The notes under the pieces are model-generated. The model worked only from the letters and a program-made list of their open reading frames with translations, was not told where the DNA came from and made no database searches. 64,000 nt of DNA from Gloeopeniophorella convolvens. Taxonomy: Eukaryota; Basidiomycota; Agaricomycetes; Russulales. Made by a program: the position numbers and the translations under genes. Below are positions 10,729-21,725 of this stretch, piece after piece. Position 1 is the stretch's first letter. Each line of letters begins with the position of its first letter. The DNA is taken from assembly GCA_022496205.1 (NCBI GenBank), contig WTXD01000047.1, positions 1-64,000 of the forward strand. Reading direction: 5' to 3'.

Positions 10729-12808
10729 TCAGAGCCCGAGGGACGAAAACGAGTCGCTGGGCGGCACCTCCCGCTCGACCACCACAACGTCCCGCTTGCG
10801 CTCCACGCCCGACAGCCCGAGCCCATTCCCCTCCTTATCCTCGCGCCGCCCCTCCCCCTCCCCCTCCCGCTCCCGCTCCCTACTCCGCCCGCGCTCCCGC
10901 CCCGCCCCCTGTTCGCGCCCCCGCCCCCGCTCCCGCTCCCGCCGCGCCTCCATCTCAACCTGCCCATCCGCAATCCTCCGCACGACGCGCGCGCGCCGCC
11001 CGCTCTCGCCATAGCTGCTCAACGTGCGCACGACGAGCGCAAAGTACACGAGCCCGAGCGCAAACTCGGCCGTGATCGCGACGCGCGGGCCGAGCGCGGC
11101 GCGCGGCGCCAGCGGCGCGGGCGCGTCGCCCTGCGCGCCGGTGCGCCAGACGAACGCGAGGATCGCGACGACGAACGCGAGGACGGACCACGCGAGCCAC
11201 ACGCCGGGCAGCGCGAGGAGCACCCAGACGTTCCAGAAGATCGCCGTCTCTGTCTTCTGCGCTTCCTGCGGGGGCGGGGTCAGCTGGACGTGCATGAGAC
11301 GGCGGCGGCGGCGCGATAACGCACTTCGGCCCAGCGTGAGGCGCGGTACATGCTCCGCATCGTCCCGAAGCGCACGATGTACACGATGCCGTAGCACAGG
11401 CTCATGAGCGCGCTGACGAGGGACAGCAGCGCGGCGGTGCGCGTGAGCGGGTCGTCTGCCGCGTCCGGGATCTGGAATATGGTCAGGATGGCTCTGCGGG
11501 GAAACTCTCAGCAATTTCGTTCGTCTCGGCCCACAAAGGCGACGCACGAGAGCAGCAGCGCCGACACGACGTTGAGCGTCTTCCACTCTCTGACCAGCGA
11601 ATCGACGAAGCCTTCCCACGAGCGCTTGAATCGAGCCAAAGAGGGCGACACGTTCGGCGGCGCCCACTCTTCAGGGAAGGGCAACGCACGCCCCGCGGCG
11701 CGATGCTGCACATGACTGGTCTCCATATCCTCGCACGCGTCTATGATCCGCTGCATCTCGGGCCGGGACACGGCCGCGTCCTCGAAAATGCGCGCGACGC
11801 GCGAGAAATAGAGCGACGGCAGGCGCATCTGCGAGTGCAGGTACAGCTGGCGCGGGAGCGTGTCGAGCGCGAGTATATGCGCGCTATGGAAGCGCGCCGA
11901 GCCGCACAGCGGCACGCACGCACATGCCTGGCACGAGAGGTCGACCTGCGAGCCCGCGGCGGCGGCCTCGACGTCCGCGGTGCGCGGGCGCGCTCCGCAG
12001 CACCGCGCGAACGCGCCGAACGACACGCGTTCGCGCAGCTGGAACGGGTTGACGGGGATAAAGGGCTCTTCGCGGGAGTGGACGCGGCCGAGCGCGGGGA
12101 AGCGGTCGAAGATGGTGCGCAGGGGGGACGTGGCGCGCTGGGGAGAGAGGGAGCGCGTCCTCGAGCGCGTGCGGGAATGGGCCCGTGTATGCGACTCGGT
12201 GCTGCCCTTGCGCGCCTGCGAGTGCCTGCGCGTATGTCCGTGGGCGTGGTACGAGTCGTGGTAGAGACGTTCGTGCACGCTCTCGTGAGCGCGGGCCATG
12301 AGCGAGCCGATCGTGCTTGTATGCGCGTTCGAGAGGATCGGCTCGCTGGCGGTGACGATCTGGCGCTGATCTGCGACGGCATCAGCATTTGCCCAATTCT
12401 GACGAATGCCATCCGAAGCCCGCCCGTCCTCCGTCCTCACGCCAAGCGACCCCCCGTCTTAGGACCGTGGAAGACCGCGGAAGACTCACGTTGTCTGGGG
12501 CTTGGGACGGACGACGAGGCGTCGCTGTCGAACGACACGCGCTGCCGCGAAGGCTCTGCCGCGCTGTCCGAGAAGCTGTGGGAGATGGGCAGAGCGCGCG
12601 AGCCAGAGGACGACGACGGCCGCATGTCCGGAGTCGACAGGAGTTCTGGGTTCTCTAGGCCGCTGTGTATTGCGCGGGGACTGGCGGAGAGTCGACGAGG
12701 GGGAGAAGGGGCGACATGAGAGGGCAAGGCTGAGAGCTTGTCGGAGCTGGTGAGCTTGGAGCTGGACGAGGCGGACGCTGCGACCGAGGGGATATCAGCA
12801 GACGACAT
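10729..12808 (-). CDS. Multi-pass membrane protein of unknown function, paralogue A
   Basis: Four exons, 12808-12490, 12370-11548, 11493-11325 and 11265-10729, give 615 aa. A Ser/His/Arg-rich cytosolic-type N-terminus contains a cluster of Cys residues (ARCCGARP, LSCQACACVPLC). A conserved segment around ALDTLPRQLYLHSQMRLPSL, VARIFEDAA and EWKTLNVVSALLLS leads into about four hydrophobic segments. The first is near residues 370-388, the second covers GIVYIVRFGTMRSMYRASRW, the third WVLLALPGVWLAWSVLAF, and the fourth near VYFALVV. The tail is an Arg-Glu repeat ending SDSFSSLGL. The last two introns match paralogue B at 13518-14969, and the exon bounded by them is 169 nt in both. I recognise no named family. 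The start is uncertain because an upstream frame starting at 13007 also looks coding-like. Confidence 0.85.
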
Positions 12809-13517
12809 GGCGAGGAGAGAGAGAGACGGGTTTCGAACCATGAGAAGTCTTATTGGCTTCCGCAGGAAGACTAGGAGAAGGGACAGAAGCGGGGGTGGCT
12901 TGTGGGAAAGGTATGTGATCATCACGGGCGGGCTCCTCGGAAAGGTGATGGGTATACGAGGGCCTGGCTGGAATCTGTGATGAGCTAGGGTCGATGCGAT
13001 CCGTCATGGCGGCGTCGAGGGCGATGGAGGGAAAGAGAAGGATGTCGAGCCAAGTTGAGCCCAAGGCTTCCCTGCATGCGCACTAGCAGTTGCCATATTC
13101 GTGCAGCCACTGACCAGAAGCGCCTTGCTCGCGTGTATCTCATCCAGCTCTTCTCAGTGCGGTCTCCAGAGACAAAGTCGCCGTGCGGTGGATCTGTCTG
13201 ATGTGCATGAAGACGGAATCAAACGCCGTGCTCGCTGCCGACAACACATCCAGCGCCCAGCGCCACAACGGCGCGGCACCACCGTGACGCTGCCTGCCAA
13301 GTGTGCCTGTCCATACTGCCACCCATGCCGCCCGCGGCGCCGCAGTACTCGCGACACCAACTCTGCACAGCAGCGTATGGCTACCCGCGTTTCCCATGTC
13401 GCTCGAACTAGCTCGGCACGTTCCACCTCTCCTGGCAACATGTCACCTCGCAATCGCGCGAGTCCCATGCGTACAGTAACCTTGCCAAGGTGTCCCGCGT
13501 GATGCATGACGCCCGTT
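12809..13517. other. Spacer between membrane-protein paralogues
   Basis: Promoter/5' leader of paralogue A. A minus frame from an ATG at 13007 (MTDRIDPSSSQIPARP...) runs into the paralogue A start in another frame. It could be an upstream ORF or an unresolved first exon. Nothing else recognised. Confidence 0.4.
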
Positions 13518-14969
13518 CTACGCCTGCTGCTGCATCCTCGACAGCCCCAGCGCGTCCTCCCCCAGCGCCCCCTCCCCCCGCGCCTTCCCCTCCCCACCCC
13601 CCGCACGCCCCTCCTCCTCAGCCCCCGCGCGCCCCTCCGGCCCATCCCCATAGCTCTGAAACGTGCGCAGCACAAGCACAAAGTACACCGCGCCGAGCAC
13701 AAACACCCCCGTGAGCGCCACGCGCACGCCCAGCGGCGGGCGCGCGTACCCCGCGCTCTCCGCCGCCGGCGGCGCGCGCCACACGAGCGCGAGCACCGCG
13801 ACGACGAACAAGAGCACCGCCCAGCCGAGCCACACCGCGGGCAGCGCGAGCAGCACCCACGCGTTCCACAGCAGCGCCGTGCGCGAGCGCTGTGCGTCCT
13901 GCCGTGCGCACTGTGAGCCCGCGCGCGTGAAGGAGGGGGGCGGCACGCACGTCGGCCCAGCGCAGCGCGCGGCGCATGCTGCGCATCGTCCCGAAGCGCA
14001 CGATGTACACGATCCCGTGCGCGAGGCTCACCAGCGCCCCGAGCAGCGCCCCGAGCGCCGCGCTGCGCGCGAGCGGGTCGCCCGCCGCCGCGGGCAGCTG
14101 CAGCACCGCCAGCACCGCCCTCCACTCCACGTCAGCCCACACACCCACACACCCACAGAAAGAGGCACAACGCACGAGAGCAACAGCGCCGAGACGACGT
14201 TCAGCGTCTTCCACTCGCGCACGAGCGTGTCCACGAACGCCTCCCACGCGCCGCGGAAGCGCGCGAGCGCGGGCCCCCCGCGCGCGCCGTCGCCGTCGTC
14301 CGCGCCGTCGCCGTCCGCCGCGCGCTGCATCTCGCCGCGCGAGAGCGCCGCGTCCTCGAAGATCCGCGCGACGCGCGCAAAGTACAGCGCGGGCAGACGC
14401 AGCTGCGCCGCGAGGTACGCCTGCCGCGGCAGCGCATCGCACAACAGCGCGCGCACGCGCGCCATGCGCCCGCCGCACGAACATGCGCACGCGCACATCG
14501 CGTCGTGTTCTCCGTCCGCGTGGTCGTGGTCGTGCGCGGGCGCGGCGCTGCGGAAGGGGTCGACGGCGCGGTAGGGCGCGTCGCGGGTGCGCGAGGGGAG
14601 GCGCTCGAGGAGCGCGCGCAGCGGCGGCGAGAGCGTGGGGCGGTCTGCGCGGATGGTGCCGGGTCGGCGGTCAGCGTTGCGGTGCGGTGCGTGCCGTGGG
14701 GCGCTCAGCTCACGCCTGCGCGGGCTGCCGGGGCTCGGGTGCGGGGACAGCAGGCCGCCGTCCGCGGCGGGCGGCGCGGACGCGGACGCGGACACGGCGG
14801 TCGCGGTCGGGCTGGGGCTGGGGCTCTCCCTGAGGAGCGTGAGCTGGATCTCGGGCGTCTGGGATGTCGAGGGCGCGGGTGCGGGCGCGGGGGCAAGCTC
14901 GTCGAGCGTGAGGCGGCTCGAGGACGGGAAGGACTGCAGCGCGAGCGGCAGGGCGTCGAGGTCCGCCAT
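13518..14969 (-). CDS. Multi-pass membrane protein of unknown function, paralogue B
   Basis: Three exons, 14969-14176, 14119-13951 and 13898-13518, give 447 aa. The N-terminus (MADLDALPLALQSF) is followed by a Pro/Ala/Ser-rich stretch and a Cys-rich CACACSCGG motif. Then comes the conserved block ALPRQAYLAAQLRLPALYF, RVARIFEDAALSRGEMQR and EWKTLNVVSALLLS shared with paralogue A. Hydrophobic segments follow: AVLAVLQL, ALGALLGALVSLAHGIVYIV, WVLLALPAVWLGWAVLLFVV and FVLGAVYFVLVL. RFGTMRSMRRALRWAD is a loop conserved in both copies. The C-terminal tail is short and Gly/Glu-rich, without the Arg-Glu repeat of paralogue A. It is probably an integral membrane protein with N-terminus and tail on the same side; location and function are unknown. 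Confidence 0.87.
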
Positions 14970-15740
14970 CGATTCGATATCGGGGTGGGAGGGTGTGTAT
15001 AGTATTATGCATGCACGGCCCCGCGCGGGCCCCCTTCTTAAGCTGCGTTTCGGATTTCAGGTTGCGTGGGCGAGTGGGAACGCGCCATCGTATCGCCCTC
15101 CGTCGCCGGGTAGGGAGATGGGACGGCCGCGGCAGTGGGAGCTGTACACGGCGGCGTGCATCGAGATGGAAGCCGGGGGCATCTGCATCAGCTTCTTCAA
15201 GTTGGTCCCTCCGAGTCGTCCGGCGGCGATCCACCGCGCGCATGCGGGCGGCTCCCTGAGTGTCTTGCAGAGGATCGTGCAACCCCCTCGTCCTGCGCGT
15301 GCTCGACACGGTGGCAGAGGCGACTACGTGGTGAAGCAGTGGGCGTCGCGAGCCTGAGCGCCACCCAGCGACGAGCAGCCAGCCTGTGAACGCCACGGAG
15401 CCGCCATCCGAGACCGGAACAGCCCGCGCGCGTCGAGATCAAAGGAACACGAGTTGATACATGATATGTCGAGGATGCATCGCGAGATGCAGAGAACGCA
15501 GAACCCTGATCAATCCCATCACACAGGCTCACAAGCTCCCAGGCCCGCCAAAATCTTATAAGGTTATCGTACTTCAGTGCCAGCGAGCGAGCGAGCACGT
15601 ACTCAAAAAAAAAAAAAAACATACGTATGCACGTGCATCCCATGCACAGCGCGAACAAAATCACAACATGGCTGGCCAACAACAACAACAACAACAACAA
15701 CGACAAAACCCCGACTCGCTCGAAGTGCCCGCCCAAAGTG
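14970..15740. other. Intergenic
   Basis: Contains the promoter of paralogue B (minus-strand TATA-like sequence near 14997-15006) and the 3' flank of the next minus gene. An A-run near 15606-15619 and a CAA microsatellite are the only other structure seen. Confidence 0.5.
15677..15701. repeat. CAA trinucleotide microsatellite
   Basis: Eight consecutive CAA units in the 3' flank of the Pro-rich protein gene. Confidence 0.9.
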
Positions 15741-17343
15741 TCACGCGCCCCGCGCCTGCGCCGCCATGCGCTGCTGCATCTCCGCAATCTCAGCATGCGT
15801 CATCCCCGCAAGCGCATCCAGCGCCGCCTCGTGCTCGCGCTCGCAGTGCCCCACCAGCGCCGCGTAGTCCGCCGTCCCGCGCGCAAACTCCGCGACCGGC
15901 GTCGTCGCGTCCACCTCGCGCTGCCGCATCCTACCCACCAATCAACATCAACATTGGAGCGCGAGGAGGGGGAGGGGGGACGCACAGACACATGCGGCAC
16001 CGCAGCGCGTCGCCGGCCGTCTCGTACGCGAGCTGGATGTGCTGGATCCCGATGCGCCGCCGGCGCGGGCTCGTGCGCGCCTCGGGGCTCGGCGCCGGCG
16101 TCGACACCTGCGCCGCTTCCGGCACCGGTGCTGCCTTGGTTTCAATTTCGAGCGGCGCAGGCGCAGGCGCCGTATCTGCAGACGCGGGCGTGCCTGGACC
16201 TGGCGGACGCACGTCCACAGGCGCAGGGGCGGACGGCGCGCTCGGCTCCGCAAGCGCGGGCGCGGGCAGCGCGCTCGTTTGTGCAAGCGCGGGCACAGGC
16301 ACGGGCGTCTGTGCGGGTCGCGCGTCCCGCTCCGGCACAGGGACCAGCGCAGACACCGCGCCAGGGCCCGGCGGCGGCGGCGGCGGCGTCATGCGCCGCC
16401 GCTTCGGCGTGCCCGCGCCGTCGCCATCGCCGCCGCTCTCCTCGCGCACCCGCCGCGCAAGCAGCAGCGGCGGCGGGTCGCGCGGCTCGGCGGTGAGATC
16501 GATGACGCGCGTCGCGCGCGCGGGCGACACCGGCGCGGACATGGGCACGCGGTGGTGCGCGTGCGCGGCGAGCACGCCCGCGCCCGACGCGCCGCACCTG
16601 CACGCCTGCATGACCTGCCCGCCCGCTGCGCATCAGCCCGCCTTGCCTCCTGCCGTCCATCGCCCCGCACACACGCACCTCGATAAGCCGGCGCTCCGCG
16701 GCTATGCGCCCCGCGCGCTCCGCCTGGATCTGCATCGCGTCTGCCGGGGGAGCGCCTCAGCAGAAGAGAGGAGCAGAAGGAGCGGGGGGAACGCACAATC
16801 GTGTATCTGCGCCTGCGCGGCGCCGAATTCGCGCTGGACCGCGTTGAGCGCGGCGCCCCACGCCTGCTCGAGCAGCGTCTTGGCGGGCTGCAGCACGGTG
16901 AACGCGGCGGTCGCCGAGGGCGTGTGCGTGTGCGTGTGTGTATGTGGGCCGCGCGGGGGTGCGGGCGCTGCAGGACCGCCACCGCGGTTGACGTACAAGC
17001 TGTCCGACGCGCGGCGCGGGGGCGGGGCGAAGGGCAGCGGCTGCTGCTGCGGCTGCTGGGACGGGACCTGGGGCGGGTGGGCCATCGCGGGCATGGGGTA
17101 GGGCTGCGGGTGGGTGGGTTGTGCGTGTCCGTGCGCATGGGGATGCGGCTTATGAGCGTGCGGCGGGTACGTCGCGCGCGTGGGCTCCGCGTGCGCGCGC
17201 GGGTACGCAGACGGCGGGGGCGTCGGGATGGGCGAGCGCGCGCGCGCGTACGGGTCGAGCGTGAGCGGTGCGGACGCCGCGTGCGGCACGCCGTGTGTGC
17301 CCTGGTGTGTGTGCGGGTGCGGGTGGGTGTGGGCGTTTTGCAT
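15741..17343 (-). CDS. His/Pro-rich protein with possible C-terminal zinc-binding motif
   Basis: Four exons, 17343-16797, 16740-16679, 16605-15986 and 15930-15741, give 472 aa. The N-terminal third is His/Pro/Gln/Ala-rich. A helical segment (TVLQPAKTLLEQAWGAALNA, then YAMQIQAERAGRIAAERRLI) is followed by ACRCGASGAGVL and a long Pro/Ala linker containing RKRRM-like basic residues (TPKRRRMTPPPPP). The C-terminal end is better ordered: RRRRIGIQHIQLAYETAGD, LRCRMC, FARGTADYAALVGHCEREH and MTHAEIAEMQQRM. Using the GTGCGT donor at 15985 keeps the CxxC, and with the later HCEREH it could form a small zinc site. That is inference from spacing, not a recognised family. Nuclear location is possible given the basic patch. 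The alternative donor at 15991 would remove the second Cys. Confidence 0.75.
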
Positions 17344-17943
17344 GGCGAGGGGGCGTGGGGGCAACGCGGGAGCGGGCGGGGGAGCGTGCGGCCGGCTACG
17401 CGACGGAGCGGGGTCTTCGCGACAAGACGAAACGGGGGCGGAAACGAGAGCCAGGTGCGTGCGGCTTGCAGCTGGCGGCCCAGCTGTTTTTTTTCGACGG
17501 AGAATAACAGAGAGAAAAGATGTGTGTGCGGGAGAGCGGCGACTTGGCTCGGAGGAATGAGGTATGTATATAGACGCGCGCAGAGTCGCAGTCGCGGCGA
17601 GCGCGCACTTCATACCGGCATCTCCCGGCACCGCGTGCGTCCCAGCGCGATCCGCCCGCGCCGCGTGCTCGCAAACACCAAAGCAAAGGGTGAAACACAC
17701 GCTCGGAAGGATCATCATCAAGCCAAAAAATACAGAAAACATCCGATCCGAGAGACGAATAGTTTAAGGTAGTCGACATCATAAGAAGCGAAAGCGGAAA
17801 GACGGGGGACGGGCGGCGCATGTGTACGTATCGTGTGACGCGGGGAAGGAAAAGGGCAGCGCGCAAAGCTCGCAAAAACGAACGAAAGGAAAAAAAAAAA
17901 ATAGCGGAAAAAAAAAACAAGCTCCAAACGGCCATGTCAGCAT
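17344..17943. other. Intergenic
   Basis: Promoter of the His/Pro-rich gene (minus) and 3' flank of the CRP1-like gene (minus), with two A-rich runs near 17890-17917. No gene recognised; the three minus-strand frames here do not agree with any splice pattern. Confidence 0.5.
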
Positions 17944-18627
17944 CTACGCCTTGGCCTTCTCCTTCTCCTTGTCCGAAAAGATCTCCTTGATCTTCCCGAA
18001 AAAGCTCTGCCGCTTCTCCCGCCGCGTCCCCGCCGGCGAGCTGTCCGCGCTGCTGCTCCCGCCGCTCCGCTCCCTGTGCAGGTGCGGATGCGGGAACGAG
18101 AACTTGCGCGACGACTTGCGCGACGTCGTCCCGCCCACGCTCGCGCTGCTCGGCGACTTGGCGTGCCCGTTGGCGGGGCGCGTGGGGGAGGCAGGGGTGG
18201 GGGCGAGGGCGTCGGCTTTGGGTTCGGGTGCGGCGGCGGGTGCGGGTGTGGGCTCCGGCGCAGGTTCGGCAGCTTTGGGGGCCTCTGGCGCGGCAGCGGG
18301 AGCGGGCACAGCGTCCTCCACCTTGGCCTCAGCGGCGGGCTGGGGCTCAGGCGCAGGCGCAGGCGTTGCGGCGGGGACGGGCTCTTCAGCAGGAGTGGGC
18401 TCTGGTGCGGCCTCAGGCACAGGCTCGGCGGGAGTGGGCTCGGCCTCGAGGGCAGGCGCGGGAATGGGCTCAGCAACAGCAGGCTCGGGCGCAGAGACAG
18501 GCTCGACGGGGGCAGCGACAACCTCGGGCTCCGGCGCAGCCTGAGGCTCCGCGGCGGGGGAAGCCGCCACCTCGGGTTCCGGCGCAGCCGCTACTTCAGG
18601 CTCCTCGGCAGCAGCGGGCGCCGCCGG

Positions 18628-18658
<31 letters not shown>

Positions 18659-20320
18659 GCAGCGGGCGCAGCAGAGATGGCAGCGGCGTCCTCTGCCTCT
18701 GGGACCGACACAAGCACGGGCTCGTCCTCGTCGGCGGCAGGCGCGGCAGAGACGGCCGCGGCGTCCTCGGGCTCTGGGGTAGGTGCAAGCGCAGGCTCGT
18801 CCTCGTCCGCGGCGGGGGCAGCCGACACCTCCGCAACGGGCGCGGGGACGGGCGCAGGCTCCTCAACGACGGGCAGGACCTCCTTCGGCTGCGCGCTCTC
18901 GGCGGGCGGGGCAGCGAGCACCTCGGGCGCAGGCGCCTTCTGCTCCTCAACGGCCTCCGCAGGCACGACGGGGACGGCAGCCTCGGCGGGCGCAGGCGTG
19001 ACCTCCGCGGGACCCTCGGCGAGCACGGGCGGCGCAGGCTCGGGTGCTGTCACCTCAATGACGGGCGGCTGCGCGGCGGCGGTCTCGACGGCGGCGGCGA
19101 AGCGCAGCGGCACATGCGTCGAGGGCTCGTGCCCCTCGGGCGCCGCGGCGGGCGCGAGCGCGGAGCCGGGGACAACGGCGGGCGGGGTACGCGTCGCGTC
19201 GAAGATGTTCGGGAGGATGCCGATCGGGACGTCCGGCGCGAGCTCGGGGCTCGGGACGGGCACGGGCTGCTAGCGCGGGCGCGGGGTTAGCGCGGGACGG
19301 CGTGCGAGCGCGGGATGGGGGAACGTACCTCTGGGAGCGCCGCGGGCGCGGGAGCGGGTGCCGCCTCGTTAGCGGGGACGGGGACGGGGACGGGTTCCTG
19401 TGGGTTGGCGTCGCGTGAGTACGCTAGCGACGGCTGGGGACTACCGGTCGCGACGCACCTCGGCAGCGGCCTGCTCTGCGGCCTCCGCGCTCGGCGCGAC
19501 CTGCGCAACGGCCGCCTGGGCCTTTTCGACGGCGGGCGCGACGGCGTCCTTGAGCTCCTCGACGAGGGTGGGCGCGGGCGCGGGCGCAGCCTCCGCGCGC
19601 GGCGTGGGCGCGTCGTACGGCGCATCGAGCGAGCTGGCAAAGTCGACGGCGGGCGTGACGAGCGAGTCTTGGAGCTGGCTCGCGAGGCCGCTGACGGTGC
19701 CGGCGATCGCGCTGAGCACGGAGCCGTTGGTCGCGGGCTTGGGCAGCGCCGGGGGCTCCTTCTCCTTCTCTGCGGGCTCGGACTCGGGCTCGTGCTCTGC
19801 CTCGGACTCGGAGTGGTACGACGGCGGGGCGGAGGGGTGCGCGGGCGCGGGGGCGGGCTGCGCGGGGGCAGGCCTGTCCGGTGCGGTGTAGACGTTGTTG
19901 ACAAAGCCGTGGTCGTTCTCGGTCGGCTCGGCGTCGTTGGTCATCCAGCGACCGTCAACGACGAACTTGTAGGCGATCTTGTCCTGCCAAGGGATGAGGA
20001 CGGGCGCCTCGAAGCCATCGGGCTTGCGGTCGAGGCGGAGGGAGGAGGACCACTGGATGTAGAGATGGCGTTGTGCGGGGGACAGGAACGAGGGCAGGCG
20101 GAGGGAGAGGCCAGCAGTGATTGCGGGCATGAGCGGGAGAGAAAGGAGGGTGAGGGGGCAGGCGGACTTGCCTGGTCGAATGTGCCGGTTACGATTACCT
20201 CGTTGGCGTCGGTGTGCGGCCTGTTTAAGTAGGAGGGGGTCAGGGGAGCTGTACGACACGACGTTACGGCGTGGCGGCGCACCAGCGGAGAGTGACTTGA
20301 TGGAGGTCTGGAGTGGACAT
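17944..20320 (-). CDS. CRP1-like protein with AMPK-type glycogen-binding domain
   Basis: Five exons, 20320-20283, 20220-20172, 20052-19459, 19397-19329 and 19266-17944, give 690 aa. The N-terminal ~85 residues form an AMPK1_CBM/CBM48-like domain: MSTPDLHQVTLRW, PHTDANEVIVTGTFDQWSSS, LIPWQDKIAYKFVVDGRWM and ENDHGFVNNVY. This arrangement is typical of fungal CRP1/MDG1 proteins. The rest is a very long Ala/Pro/Glu-rich disordered tail with an approximately 26-residue repeat (core SAAPAADEDEP) present three times. It ends in a basic Ser-rich patch and a Lys-rich helix (FFGKIKEIFSDKEKEKAKA). The second intron uses a GC donor (GCAAGT at 20171-20166). That splice is required to bring TFDQ next to WSSS, which matches the domain. 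Yeast Crp1 binds cruciform DNA, but whether this long protein does is unknown. Confidence 0.88.
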
Positions 20321-21725
20321 GCTGCGATCGGGGAGGCGCGCAGGGCAGGGCGGGACAGGCAAAGCGTTGGGGCGTGGACGGACGGTGCGGTGCGGTGCAG
20401 CGGGAGCGCGAGGGAAACGTGTATGCAGACAAGACGAGGCAGCAACGTGGCGGGGCGTGACTACGAAACAAGGTCGTCGCGGGTCGTCGGCGTCGTCGAG
20501 AGTACGGAGAGGGAGACGCGGAACGCTCAAGGGGGGGCCCAAGGTCGAGGTGGAGGGCGTCGTCGGAGGGAAGTGCGTTGAACCAAACCCGGCGCGTTGC
20601 CCGCGCCGACTCTTCAACGGTCCCTCAATAATTCTTTGACGTAAAATCCCGCCCAAATTCGGCTGCCATCCGCCCTTTTCATTCGCTCGTCTCCTCCGCC
20701 TATCGATCCTCCGGCGTGGCACCCGCTCACACCCGCTTCTCACGCTGGCTCTCTACGCCTCTCGTGTGCTAACGTACGTCCCCAACTCTAGTGGCTAGTG
20801 GGCTAGTGTCCATTACGCACCGTGGCCTGGAGCGACATCGTTATCACATGCGTCCGTTCGCGGCCTCCCAACTCTCGTGCGCTGCGAGAGCTGTGAGGCT
20901 CGCTGCAACCTCGCGTCCTCCTGGCATACCACCTCGACCCAATGACGTAGCACAGACGTCGCTAATAGCCACGCGACACCGGCAACACCGTCTTAGCCCC
21001 GTCTCTTCCTCTGACGGCTGTCTATCAAACAACTTACGAAGCGGGCCCTCGACTCGCGTTGTCCTCTTGCTCCATTCTTCGCTCGGATTGCAGGTTCCGC
21101 GCCCATGTCAGCAGTAGTGTCCACCCGTGTCCCCTTTGGCAGGTAAGAACGTGCCTAGGCTGTAGACGATTGGAGAACGACCGAGCCACACTGTTCCGTG
21201 TTCACAATCTGCGCTTCTCACGCGCCTCAATGCATGTATGACGTAGATGTCATGTCCTAATGAAACCATCTTTACTTTCACTTTCCACCGATGTGCCCCC
21301 GGCCGCTGTTTCGATTCCCCAGTCCGGACGGATACCAAGCGAAAGCGCCCGCGGCCCCGCGCCCGCCGAAGCGCCCGGCCACCTCCGGCGTCTGCTCACC
21401 CCGCAGCGCGCACATGGTAATCACTGTTCCCCCGTGCGTCCACAACTGCGTCTTGACCCCGTCAGCCATCATAGAAAACTCACCGTGTGGCCCAGCGTCA
21501 GCACCCTGACGCGCCGCTGACCCATCCCTCACGAAAACCGCCCAGGAAGCTCGCCCAGCCAATCCTGCGTCACCCCCGTTGATCCCGGGACCATCCATGC
21601 AGCCCAGGATGCACGTCTACCATCAACCCATCACGCTTCCATAGCCGCCAAACTGCATATATATGCTCGTGCTTGCGTAGCATTCCTCACATACCATCGC
21701 ATCTTCATCTCTTGATATCACTGCA
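20321..21725. other. Divergent intergenic region
   Basis: Separates the CRP1-like gene (minus) from the GMC oxidoreductase (plus) and should hold both promoters. Frames such as 20264-20743 minus and 20791-21117 plus have no recognisable domain or splice continuity. Confidence 0.5.
21656..21665 (+). promoter_or_regulatory. TATA box of the GMC oxidoreductase gene
   Basis: CATATATATG lies about 61-70 nt upstream of the ATG at 21726 in an otherwise GC-rich region. Confidence 0.5.

Noticed and set aside
12830..12850. Minus-strand GGTTCGAAACC as a tRNA B-box
   Set aside because: Sequence 60-70 nt upstream does not form a tRNA cloverleaf, and it sits in the leader of paralogue A.
15400..15740. Coding continuation of the Pro-rich gene beyond 15741
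   Set aside because: The frame closes at a stop at 15741-15743, followed by microsatellite and A-runs typical of a 3' flank.
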